From Rhizobium aethiopicum (GTDB taxonomy: Bacteria > Pseudomonadota > Alphaproteobacteria > Rhizobiales > Rhizobiaceae), in contig NZ_FMAJ01000007.1 in assembly GCF_900094625.1 (NCBI RefSeq), positions 186,001-250,000 on the forward strand: DNA of 64,000 nucleotides, read 5' to 3'. Of this stretch, positions 40,871 to 48,729 are shown one piece after another. Made by a program: the position numbers and the translations under genes. The notes under the pieces were generated by a model that was not told the origin of the DNA, made no database searches, and was given only the letters and a program-made list of their open reading frames with translations. Numbering within the stretch: position 1 is the first letter of the stretch; every line of letters begins with the position of its first letter.

Positions 40871-42019
40871 TCAGGTCAGGTGGTTGCGGACCCACGACAC
40901 GATCGTGGGGACGGTGTGTGGGCCAAAGCCCATGTGTCCGCCGGGAAAGAGCCGGACGGATTTCGGGCTGCCGTGTTCGAGCAGAAGATGGATGTCGGCG
41001 ATCGGGCATTGCTTGTCCTCCTTGCCGTTGACCAGCAGCAGCGGCGCAGAGGGGCGCGACAGAAGATCCTGATCGAGAAGCGAAAGAACCCGGAAACCTT
41101 CGACATATTCGGCGTCATTCTTCGCGCCCAACATGCGGCTGCGGGTTTCCACCAGTTCCATGAGGTAGCTGTCGGGATAACGCGACGCCTCCACCCATTC
41201 CGGCTGAAACATGTAATGGACGCCGCCACCCCAGTTGACAGCGCAGCGAAGGCTTCCCGGGATCAGGTGGGCGAGTTTGGTTGCCCAGTGACCGCCGAAG
41301 GAGCGACCGATCAGGCCAATCCGGCTGCCATCGAGGTCCTCGGACTTCATTGCCCATTCGATGACCGGCAGAAACTGGATTTCGCCGTTCTGCCGCGCCT
41401 TCAGGGGCGATTCTCCCGTGCCGACATTATCCATGGCAATGGTCGCGATACCCTGGGCAACGAGAGCGTTCGAAAGCTCTGTCATCTCCTCTTTCCAGGC
41501 ATCGACGCCGCCCCACATGATCAGAACGGGAGGCTTCTCCACGCCTGCAGGTTTGCGCAAGTAGAAGCGAATTTGACCGGATAGCGCATCGGGAGCCTCG
41601 AAAGGCAGGCTGACCGGCACAATGGGCGGTTCTGCCAGCGCACCGAATTTCGCATAGGCATCGAGTTCCAGCCTGTAGCTTTCTTCCTTGGCCGGATGAT
41701 TGGGACAAGGGAAGCGACCCAGGAAGTAGAAGCCATAGGCTTGATAATAGGCACCGCGTGCTGCCGCCACATCACCGCCCGCCATATGCCCACCGGCAAT
41801 GGCCATGAAATGGTTGCCGGTTGCGATCCAGGCCCTCGCCCAGTGCTCACCATCTAGCCCGGTCAGCGCTTCGATCGTTTCCAGCGTTGCCTGCGGGTCG
41901 GTCAGACCAAGGGGGTGGATGCGCTTGGCAAGGCGATCGCGCATCCATTCCTTTGCGTTCTCTAGTGACCGAAGCCCGGTCAATTCGCCGGTGGCCTGTG
42001 CTGTGTTTGACATCAGCAT
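40871..42019 (-). CDS. Alpha/beta hydrolase of the FrsA / pseudooxynicotine-hydrolase type
   Basis: 382 residues. The N-terminal 130 residues are helical, a cap as in FrsA-like and 2,6-dihydroxypseudooxynicotine hydrolase-like enzymes. The catalytic core has nucleophile serine in GLIGRSFGGHW, a candidate acid aspartate in LLLVNGKEDKQCP and the histidine in FPGGHMGFG. Enzymes of this type break carbon-carbon or ester bonds in ring-cleavage products. Likely to act after LigAB. Spaced 28 bases from the BKACE gene. Confidence 0.72.
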   Translation of the reverse strand: MLMSNTAQATGELTGLRSLENAKEWMRDRLAKRIHPLGLTDPQATLETIEALTGLDGEHWARAWIATGNHFMAIAGGHMAGGDVAAARGAYYQAYGFYFLGRFPCPNHPAKEESYRLELDAYAKFGALAEPPIVPVSLPFEAPDALSGQIRFYLRKPAGVEKPPVLIMWGGVDAWKEEMTELSNALVAQGIATIAMDNVGTGESPLKARQNGEIQFLPVIEWAMKSEDLDGSRIGLIGRSFGGHWATKLAHLIPGSLRCAVNWGGGVHYMFQPEWVEASRYPDSYLMELVETRSRMLGAKNDAEYVEGFRVLSLLDQDLLSRPSAPLLLVNGKEDKQCPIADIHLLLEHGSPKSVRLFPGGHMGFGPHTVPTIVSWVRNHLT

Positions 42020-42047
42020 TCTCCAATATTTTCGTCTTCAGTCGCCA

Positions 42048-42902
42048 TCACCAGATCGCTTCCAGTGCGGCCCGTTGCGTTTCTGCGGTTTCAAGGGATC
42101 GTCCCAGATGGCGAAGAGCGTTCGCCACCGGCGCAATCAGAGCCGAGTTGTCTGCAGCCACCGTGCAATCAGGGAGGAAAAGATTGTTTTCGAAGCCAAG
42201 GCGCGCATGTCCGCCCAGCAGTGCGGCTGTCACCGCGCAGGCGGCTTCATCCTTGCCGAAGGCACAGACTGTCCAGTGTGAGAAGGAAGCTTGCCGGGCC
42301 ACGCCGAGAAATTCACCCAGGTCGGCCGGGCTGGATTGCTGGCTTGCCGTATAGCGGCCAAGTACAAAAAGCACCGGAATATCGTCCGCCGGAATGACCC
42401 CACGCAGGCGCATGTCCTGCAAGCGGGCCACATCCGCAGCATCGTACAGAATGATCTGCGGAAAGATCCGCTCCCGGCGCATCCATTCAAGTAGATCGGA
42501 AAAGGCGATTTCGTGCAGTGCATCGGGCGCAACTTCCCGCAGAGCCATGGAACAGGCTTGTGGACGCAGCCTACGCACGAGATCGTTTTGCTCCTTCGGT
42601 GTATAGCGGCCAAGCGCTTCCGTCGTGACCTGCACGATCAATCGTTCGCCAACCCGTGCGCGGATGGCCTCTTCTGTGGCTCGATAACAATCCACATCCA
42701 GGCAATGCTGGCCTGCTGCGTCCCGTACATGCACATGGATCATGCTGGCGCCTGCGGTCAGGCAGGCTTCCGCACATTCCGCAAGCTCCTGCGGCGCAAT
42801 CGGCAAGGCGGGATGATCCGCTTTTGTGCGTCTTCCCCCGTTTGGCGCAACAGCGAGCGCAATGCCTCGCCGGCAATCCGCCGGGGCCGATAAATCCTGC
42901 AT
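42048..42902 (-). CDS. Beta-keto acid cleavage enzyme (BKACE, DUF849)
   Basis: 284 residues, TIM-barrel fold. Zinc ligands are H56 and H58 in SMIHVHVRD, with E238 in ARLGFENNLFL as the third. BKACE enzymes take a beta-keto acid and acetyl-CoA to acetoacetate plus a new acyl-CoA; the founding member is 3-keto-5-aminohexanoate cleavage enzyme of lysine fermentation, and most members act on other keto acids. First gene of the operon, with the promoter and two operator-like sites 100-160 bp upstream. The ATG at 42902 is used; the frame is open to 43028 but the extension runs through the promoter. Substrate unknown. Confidence 0.82.
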   Translation of the reverse strand: MQDLSAPADCRRGIALAVAPNGGRRTKADHPALPIAPQELAECAEACLTAGASMIHVHVRDAAGQHCLDVDCYRATEEAIRARVGERLIVQVTTEALGRYTPKEQNDLVRRLRPQACSMALREVAPDALHEIAFSDLLEWMRRERIFPQIILYDAADVARLQDMRLRGVIPADDIPVLFVLGRYTASQQSSPADLGEFLGVARQASFSHWTVCAFGKDEAACAVTAALLGGHARLGFENNLFLPDCTVAADNSALIAPVANALRHLGRSLETAETQRAALEAIW

Positions 42903-43002
42903 GACAATAATCCTCGATCCTCCGTCCGCCCACGCACCTAGCCAGGGCGGAACCAAACCGGAAGTGGCTTCCGGCATCTCATCTTTCTGGCCTCCACCAG
43001 AA

Positions 43003-43061
43003 TTTTTGAGCGTGATCAAAAATCGCACAGAACCTGCCGACTGTCAATTTGATCATGCTCA
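43003..43061 (-). promoter_or_regulatory. Promoter of the catabolic operon bracketed by an inverted pair of 14-mers
   Basis: On the minus strand TTGACA (43047-43042), 17 bases, GATTTT (43024-43019) form a good sigma-70 promoter. TTTGATCATGCTCA (plus strand, 43048-43061) abuts the -35, and its inverse with one mismatch, TGAGCGTGATCAAA (43007-43020), overlaps the -10. The second site is itself flanked to give TTTTT-GA...TC-AAAAA (43003-43022). This is the layout of a repressor-controlled promoter, most likely bound by the TetR protein encoded upstream. Confidence 0.62.
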
Positions 43062-43157
43062 TTTTTTTGAGATGAGAAGGCGTTTACGATCTTACAGACC
43101 GTTTTGTCGCCCAAGGTAGATCGTATCCGCTTGCTTCGATCAGTTGGAGATCAGGCG

Positions 43158-43817
43158 TTATAGCCTCAAGGCCGATCTATGAGGAGACAGGCCCTTCATG
43201 ACGATTTCGATCTGTCGCCGTAGTCTTTCGGTTCCGTCCTCGAGATTCAGTTCATTGTCTGAAAGCCAGATGCGCAGATCAACTTGATAAATGGCAAATA
43301 TAGCCTGCGCGATCATCTCTGCTGTCTCGGAGGCGCTGATGACGCCCGCCTTGAGCGCCTCGTCGATCAAGTCGGTCAGCAAATGACGCAGGGCATGACG
43401 GGTGCGATTGAAGCGTTCTGCCTGCGTGCCTGACTGGTAGAAATACATCTCCCGCAAGGCGGCCTGTGACAGAACGGGATTTTCCGCGAAATACTGATAG
43501 TGACGCCGCAAGATGATAAGCAGATTGGCCAGCAGCGATTTTTCCGGGCTGATCAAAGCCCGTGCTTCCTCGATGCACATCTCAAGCCCGTCATTGACGA
43601 TCAGAAACAGAAGATCGCGCTTGGTCTCGCCATAGACGAAGACGGTGCCCATACCCACGCCGGCGGCGGTGGCAATCTCGCGCGTCGTCGTGTCGTCGAA
43701 GCCTTTGGAAAGAAACAGGTCGAAAGCAGCTTTCTTGATGCGGAGCAGCTTGTCTTCCTTGTTCTTCTCCCGCACGCTCTCGCGTTTCATCGACACCCCA
43801 AACCCTTGCCGCTGCAT
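43158..43817 (-). CDS. TetR-family transcriptional regulator
   Basis: 219 residues. N-terminal helix-turn-helix at about residues 25-75: RIKKAAFDLFLSKGFDDTTT, then REIATAAGVGMGTVFVY, the standard TetR pattern. A helical ligand-binding and dimerisation domain follows. The start at 43817 follows AAGGTG; MKRESV ten residues in is an alternative. It lies on the same strand upstream of the BKACE gene, 255 bases away, and is the probable local regulator (repressor) of the seven-gene operon. The 5' side of its own gene shows no matching operator. Confidence 0.85.
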   Translation of the reverse strand: MQRQGFGVSMKRESVREKNKEDKLLRIKKAAFDLFLSKGFDDTTTREIATAAGVGMGTVFVYGETKRDLLFLIVNDGLEMCIEEARALISPEKSLLANLLIILRRHYQYFAENPVLSQAALREMYFYQSGTQAERFNRTRHALRHLLTDLIDEALKAGVISASETAEMIAQAIFAIYQVDLRIWLSDNELNLEDGTERLRRQIEIVMKGLSPHRSALRL

Positions 43818-44142
43818 GATTTCACCTTAGCCGATTCTGGTCCAAGGAAATTATGCAGTAAACCTTTGCGCTAAAAGCGGAAATAGTCGGCGGCCTGTCC
43901 GAGCTGCTGACAGCGGCCACGTTATCCGACCGTAACGGCAATGATCAAGCGGGGAATGCGCAAACGGGAAATTCTCAAGACGGAAAGCACCCGATGTAAG
44001 CAGTGGCTGGGCGACAAGGACGCCGCCCAAGCGTTGCCCAGCCGTTGCGCTGCACGTCGTAGAAGCCTTCACCATTGCCCGCTAGACCGTCATACCGCAA
44101 AGCGCGGTGTTCTCACAGCGCAGGAGAACACAATCATTCCGT
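43818..44142. other. Non-coding, degenerate-looking stretch with stem-loops
   Basis: No gene supported. An 11-bp stem with one G-U, GGCTGGGCGAC (44005-44015) and GTTGCCCAGCC (44033-44043), and two short adjacent hairpins near 44096-44131 (CCGC...GCGG and GTTCTC...GAGAAC) can be drawn. Next to the CoA-transferase remnant, this looks like decayed sequence; no transposase was recognised. Confidence 0.35.
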
Positions 44143-44590
44143 CTAGGTCAGGTAGTGATCCGTGGTCTTGGACGCAATCTCCTCAAACGAGAGACCATCC
44201 GCAAGCTCCACAAGTTTGAACAGGGCGCCGCTCGAGGGCCGCTCAAAGATCGCGAGAAGTTCCGCGCGGTCTTGCGGAAGATTAGGTTGCCGCTTTCGTC
44301 GGCCTTCCAGCCCTTGATGATCGCCAAATCACCAAAAATTCCGCGCTCAAGGATGTATTCCTGGCCTTCAAATACCTTGCTTTCCTTCCCTTCAGCGACA
44401 GCCGTGCCGACACCCGTCTTTGTGTAAAAGCCGGGTATTCCAACACCCCCCTGCGCGGCATCGCTCTGCATGCGTGCCCTGAGGACAGAACTCGACCTCG
44501 AGTTCCCCAGCGATGTACTGGCGCCCGAATTCTTTGTTCTCTCCGACGTAGCTCGAGATCATCTTCTTGATCTCTGAGGCGCGTGTTTGC
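44143..44590 (-). pseudogene. Remnant of a 3-oxoacid CoA-transferase (scoA joined to the tail of scoB)
   Basis: Read on the minus strand in shifting frames. From about 44590: [20 protein letters not shown], then ELEVEF and [12 protein letters not shown]; after a +1 shift near 44465 [20 protein letters not shown], then [20 protein letters not shown] and [11 protein letters not shown]. These are middle and late parts of subunit A of succinyl-CoA:3-ketoacid CoA-transferase. After another shift the last part reads [20 protein letters not shown] and stops at 44143, which is the C-terminus of subunit B. The N-terminus of A and most of B are missing. Intact ScoAB activates acetoacetate to acetoacetyl-CoA. 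Boundaries are approximate. Confidence 0.8.
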
Positions 44591-44753
44591 CGATATCCCT
44601 GTACAACCGATCATCTTTCATGTCGTTTCACGCGCCGCCGAGAGCGACGCGGTTGTCCATGAAGTCCTTCACCATGCCCGCAGTATCAGGCTCTCGGACG
44701 CGTAACCGTTGCTCGCTGTTCAGCCGCTAGACTAAGCAGCCGGCTTGTAGGCC
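44591..44753. other. Gap between the CoA-transferase remnant and soxG
   Basis: On the minus strand a short open stretch encodes TAGMVKDFMDNRVALGGA and stops (about 44698-44631), possibly the C-terminal tail of another lost gene; I cannot name it. No other feature seen. Confidence 0.3.
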
Positions 44754-45302
44754 TCAGTGCCCGGCGTCTTCCGCCGCCTCGGCCAAAAGCCCGAAAACAA
44801 AATCGGAAAACGACCGCCAGCACTCTACCCGGAACGTATCTTCCTCCGTGCGGAGAAGCACGATCTCGGCCTTGCCAAAGATCGTACGTGAGGCAGCGCC
44901 GACCGGAAAGGAAGAAAGAGACAGATCCTGCGGGCAGCCGGCCGCAAGCGTGGCCTCCGCACCCGGTCCCGAAACGATGATTGCCACATTGCGGTGGGAA
45001 ACGTCGGTCGCCGAATGCAGCGCGCCGGAGCTTGAACACGCCGCCATCAGATCGCCGCCCGCTTCGTCGATCAACAGCCACTCGTCCGGCCCGATCCAGA
45101 GCGCCGATCGCGCACCGGCGCGGCCGGACGTCTTCGGAGTGGTCGGCACGGACAGGCCGAGAGCCAAGGAAAGTGCTTTGAGCGACCCTGCCGGCGCGCG
45201 CAGCGCCACGCGACTTGCGGGCGGTGCGACTGTCAGGCGCACTGTGGCGGAGCCGCCGAGACGGCCGGCCAGCGCCGGCTTGCGAATTGCGACATCAGCC
45301 AT
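44754..45302 (-). CDS. soxG: Sarcosine oxidase gamma subunit
   Basis: 182 residues. The sequence has the SoxG pattern: PAGSLKALSLALGLSVP, ALWIGPDEWLLIDE, ALHSATDVSHRNVAIIVSGPGAEATLAAGCPQDL and the end ECWRSFSDFVFGLL. It is a structural subunit of heterotetrameric sarcosine oxidase, related to the folate-binding fold of GcvT. The ATG at 45302 overlaps the soxA stop by 8 bases. Last gene of soxBDAG. Confidence 0.9.
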   Translation of the reverse strand: MADVAIRKPALAGRLGGSATVRLTVAPPASRVALRAPAGSLKALSLALGLSVPTTPKTSGRAGARSALWIGPDEWLLIDEAGGDLMAACSSSGALHSATDVSHRNVAIIVSGPGAEATLAAGCPQDLSLSSFPVGAASRTIFGKAEIVLLRTEEDTFRVECWRSFSDFVFGLLAEAAEDAGH

Positions 45303-48288
45303 GGATGCGACCCCCTTCTTTGTCAAAGAACACCAGATCCGTCACTTCGACGGCAATCGTCCGGTCCGGCATCGGCACATAAAGCGTCTCGCCCATCCGC
45401 GCCCGGCCGCCGGCGACAAGCGCGAAGGCGATCGACCTACCGCAATTTTCGGACCAATAGGACGATGTGACGTGGCCGAGCATCGTCATCGGCTTCGGCT
45501 CGTTCGGGCTCGCGACGATCTGCGCGCCTTCTTCAAGCACCAGCTTCGGGTCCTTGGTGACGAGACCGACGAGCTGCTTGCGCCCCTCCTTGACAAGGTC
45601 CGGCCGCTGCAGTCCGCGAATGCCGACGAAGTCCTTCTTTTTCTTCGAAACCGCCCAGGCGACGCCCGCGTCATCAGGGGTCACGGTCCCGTCCGTGTCC
45701 TGGCCGACGATGATATAGCCCTTCTCGGCGCGAAGAACGTGCATGGTCTCGGTGCCGTAGACGCAAGCACCGAGCGGTTCGGCATTGGCCCAGACGGCTT
45801 CGAGCACCGACTGGCCGTAATCAGCCGGCACGTTGATTTCGAAGCCGATTTCGCCGGTGAAGGACACGCGGAAGAGTCGCGCCGGTACGCCGCAGACCGT
45901 GCACTCGGCAACGCTCATATGCGGGAAGGCCTCGCTCGAAAGATCGAGCCCTTCGACCAGAGGCTCGACGATTTCGCGCGCCTTCGGCCCTTGCACGGCG
46001 ATAACAGCCCATTGTTCGGTCACCGAGGTCAGCCACACCTTCAGATCGGGAAATTCCGTCTGCAGGTAGTCTTCCATATGGTGGAGAACACGCGGCGCTC
46101 CGCCTGTCGTCGTCGTCACATGGAAACGATCTTCGGCCAGGCGGCCGACGACGCCATCGTCATAAACGAAACCGTCCTCGCGCGTCATGATGCCGTAGCG
46201 CGCTTTGCCGGGCTTCAGCGTGTCCCAGGCATTGGTGTAGATGAGGTTGAGGAATTTCGCCGCATCCGGGCCTACCACCTCGATCTTGCCGAGCGTCGAT
46301 GCATCGAAGATACCTGCCGATTGGCGGGCCGTCCGGCATTCGCGCGCGACGGCCTGATGCATGTTCTCGCCCGAGCGCGGGTAGAACCAGGCGCGCTTCC
46401 AGTTCCCGACATCCTCGAAAACAGCGCCATGGGCTTCTTCCCAGTCGTGCAGCGGCGTCTTGCGCGTCGGATCGAACAGCTTCCCGCGCGAATGGCCGAT
46501 CAGTGTCCCATAGGTCACCGGCGTATAGGGGGCGCGGAAGGTGGTGAGACCGACCCGCGGGATTTCCTTGCCGAGCATTTCCGCGGCGATCGCCAGGCCA
46601 TGCATGTTGGAAAGCTTGCCCTGGTCCGAGGCCATGCCGTTGGTCGTAAAGCGCTTGATATGCTCAATCGAATGCATGCCTTCGCGCACGGCAAGGCGGA
46701 TATCCTTGGCGCAGACGTCGTGCTGGAAATCGATGAAGGCCTTGGCGTTCGTCTTCGGCCCGGCGCCTTCGGCAGCGCCGATCATGCCGCCCGTCCAATC
46801 ATAGGGCTGCTCGGCGGAAATCGTGATCTTCCCGCCACCGCTCTTGCCGGCGGCCTGCGCCATCAGTTCGCCGGCAGCAAGCGATTCCTCGACTGTTTGC
46901 TGCAGGTCGTCGGTGCCGTTGCACGCGCCGACGGAGAGGCAGTCCTGGGCATAGGTGCCGGGCAGGAAGCGCTGGCTTTCCGGTTCGAAGGCCACCTTAC
47001 CGCGCGACTGCGAGAACAGATGGACCGACGGCGTCCAGCCGGCCGAAACCAAGAGCGCATCGACCGCGATCTTGCGCGGCGAACCGCCGCCGTTGCGCGC
47101 TACCGTCATCGATGAGATGCGCAGCCGCCCCGCCGTGTTGACGACCGACTGGCCTGTGAGAACATCGATGCCGAGCGAACGCGCCTCTGCGAGCACCGCC
47201 TCTCCCGGCGCCTGCCTGCAATCGACGATGGCGGCGATCGAAACGCCGGCGCGCTTCAGATCGAAAGCCGCCTCATAGGCGGAGTCATGCGCCGTGTAGA
47301 TGCCTACATTGCTGCCGACGGCAACGCCGTAATGATTGAGATACATCCGCCCTGCCGAAGCCAGCATGATGCCGGGCCGGTCGTTGTTCGGAAATACCAT
47401 ATGCCGCTCGATCGCGCCGTTGGCGAGGATCACTCGCTTGGCCCGGACCTGCCACAGCCGCTCGCGCGGCAGATCTCTCGATGGTTTGGCAATATGATCG
47501 GTGACACGTTCGGCGAGGGCGACGAAATTGTGGTTGTAGTAGCCGAAGGCGGTCGTGCGGATGAGCACTTCGACATTGTCCATCGCCTTCAGCCGCGCCA
47601 CGGTTTTCTGCGCCCAGGCGTAACCATCCTGCCCGTCGATCGTTACGCCGGCATCATAGCGCAGCGCACCACCGGCTTCCGCCTGCTCGTCGCAGAGGAT
47701 CACCTTGGCGCCCGTCTCGGCCGCGGCCAGCGCCGCCGACAGTCCGGCAACACCGGCGCCGACCACCAACACGTCGCAATGGGCGTAGCGGCTGGCATAA
47801 TGGTCCGGATCCTCTTCCGTCGGGGCGACGCCGAGGCCGGCGGCACGGCGGATGAACGGCTCGTAGACATGTTTCCAGGCGGAACGCGGCCACATGAAGG
47901 TCTTGTAGTAGAAGCCGGCGGCGAAGAACGGCGACATCAGATTGTTGACCGCACCGACGTCGTAGGCAAGCGAGGGCCAGCGGTTCTGCGACTGGACGAT
48001 CATGCCGTCGAAGATTTCCTGCACCGTAGCGCGCACGTTCGGCTGCTTGCGCGCCGTATCGCGGGCAACGTCGATCAGCGCGTTCGGCTCCTCGGCCCCT
48101 GCCGAGAGGATGCCGCGGGCCCGGTGATATTTGAACGACCGGCCGACGAGATGAATGCCGTTGGCGATCAGCGCCGAGGCGACGGTATCGCCTTCCAGCG
48201 CCGTATAGCCCTTGCCGTCGAAGCTGAAACGCGCAGTCTTGGCCGGCGTCAGGCGACCCTTCCCGGCGATACGATTAGCACCGCTCAT
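45295..48288 (-). CDS. soxA: Sarcosine oxidase alpha subunit
   Basis: 997 residues. N-terminal ferredoxin-like segment (FSFDGKGYTALEGDTVASAL, residues about 23-42), a nucleotide-binding Rossmann domain with VLVVGAGVAGLSAALAAAETG near residue 175, a second dinucleotide-binding stretch, and a C-terminal GcvT-like folate-binding half from about residue 600 (LGKIEVVGPDAAKFLN and GEIGFEINVPADYG). The whole enzyme oxidises sarcosine to glycine, passing the methyl group as formaldehyde to tetrahydrofolate and producing hydrogen peroxide. AAGGAGAG precedes the ATG, which overlaps the soxD stop by 4 bases. Confidence 0.95.
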   Translation of the reverse strand: MSGANRIAGKGRLTPAKTARFSFDGKGYTALEGDTVASALIANGIHLVGRSFKYHRARGILSAGAEEPNALIDVARDTARKQPNVRATVQEIFDGMIVQSQNRWPSLAYDVGAVNNLMSPFFAAGFYYKTFMWPRSAWKHVYEPFIRRAAGLGVAPTEEDPDHYASRYAHCDVLVVGAGVAGLSAALAAAETGAKVILCDEQAEAGGALRYDAGVTIDGQDGYAWAQKTVARLKAMDNVEVLIRTTAFGYYNHNFVALAERVTDHIAKPSRDLPRERLWQVRAKRVILANGAIERHMVFPNNDRPGIMLASAGRMYLNHYGVAVGSNVGIYTAHDSAYEAAFDLKRAGVSIAAIVDCRQAPGEAVLAEARSLGIDVLTGQSVVNTAGRLRISSMTVARNGGGSPRKIAVDALLVSAGWTPSVHLFSQSRGKVAFEPESQRFLPGTYAQDCLSVGACNGTDDLQQTVEESLAAGELMAQAAGKSGGGKITISAEQPYDWTGGMIGAAEGAGPKTNAKAFIDFQHDVCAKDIRLAVREGMHSIEHIKRFTTNGMASDQGKLSNMHGLAIAAEMLGKEIPRVGLTTFRAPYTPVTYGTLIGHSRGKLFDPTRKTPLHDWEEAHGAVFEDVGNWKRAWFYPRSGENMHQAVARECRTARQSAGIFDASTLGKIEVVGPDAAKFLNLIYTNAWDTLKPGKARYGIMTREDGFVYDDGVVGRLAEDRFHVTTTTGGAPRVLHHMEDYLQTEFPDLKVWLTSVTEQWAVIAVQGPKAREIVEPLVEGLDLSSEAFPHMSVAECTVCGVPARLFRVSFTGEIGFEINVPADYGQSVLEAVWANAEPLGACVYGTETMHVLRAEKGYIIVGQDTDGTVTPDDAGVAWAVSKKKKDFVGIRGLQRPDLVKEGRKQLVGLVTKDPKLVLEEGAQIVASPNEPKPMTMLGHVTSSYWSENCGRSIAFALVAGGRARMGETLYVPMPDRTIAVEVTDLVFFDKEGGRIHG

Positions 48289-48626
48289 TGCGCCTCTCCT
48301 TCCACGGCTTCATATGTCTCGACAGGGCTATGCTGTTCGGCCTCGGCACCGATCCGCGGCTTCGGCTCGCCTGCCTTGTAAGTCGTGATGAACTTGTCGC
48401 TCACCGTGTCGCGCGCGGCATTGAAGAAGCGGCCGCAGCCGTGAATATGCCGCCAGCGTTCGAAGATCAGCCCTTTGGGGTTCTCGCGCAGAAAGAAATA
48501 CTCTTCGAATTCTTCGTCCGAGATCGAAGCGATGTCGGCCGGCCGCACTATGTGCGCGTCACCGGCGCCGCGGAATTCGAGCTCGGAACGCTCTTCCTGA
48601 CAATAAGGGCAATGGATCAGCAGCAT
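48285..48626 (-). CDS. soxD: Sarcosine oxidase delta subunit
   Basis: 113 residues. Zinc-binding pattern at the N-terminus, IHCPYCQEERSELEF, with a later histidine and cysteine in WRHIHGCGRFFNAARD, and the characteristic FFLRENPKG and FITTYKAGEPKP stretches. Small zinc-containing subunit of the heterotetramer. GGAGAAGG is upstream. Coupled to soxA by ATGA; separated from soxB by 103 bases containing a repeat. Confidence 0.93.
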   Translation of the reverse strand: MLLIHCPYCQEERSELEFRGAGDAHIVRPADIASISDEEFEEYFFLRENPKGLIFERWRHIHGCGRFFNAARDTVSDKFITTYKAGEPKPRIGAEAEQHSPVETYEAVEGEAQ

Positions 48627-48635
48627 GTGAGATTT

Positions 48636-48694
48636 CCTTCTCCTCCCCTTCTTCCCAGCGGGGAGAAGGTGCCTGCAAGGCGGGTGAGGGGGTG
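48636..48694. repeat. Rhizobial REP-like element between soxB and soxD
   Basis: CCTTCTCC..CCCC, a short loop and GGGGAGAAGG, followed by TGCCTGCAAGGCGGGTGAGGGGG. The pattern (inverted CCTTCTCCCC with an adjacent GGCGG-TGAGGGGG tail) is the common extragenic palindrome of Rhizobiales. It lies inside the sox operon, so it may modulate or stabilise the transcript. Confidence 0.6.
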
Positions 48695-48729
48695 AGCGAC
48701 GAAAGCGGGCTTCCAGATAATATTCATCA

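Noticed and set aside
43941..44219. Small plus-strand frame starting MIKRGMRKREILKTEST
   Set aside because: Overlaps the CoA-transferase remnant and has no conserved-looking content or ribosome site.
44848..47115. Plus-strand frame of 755 codons opposite soxG and soxA
   Set aside because: Shadow of the sox genes; no ribosome site and no domain.
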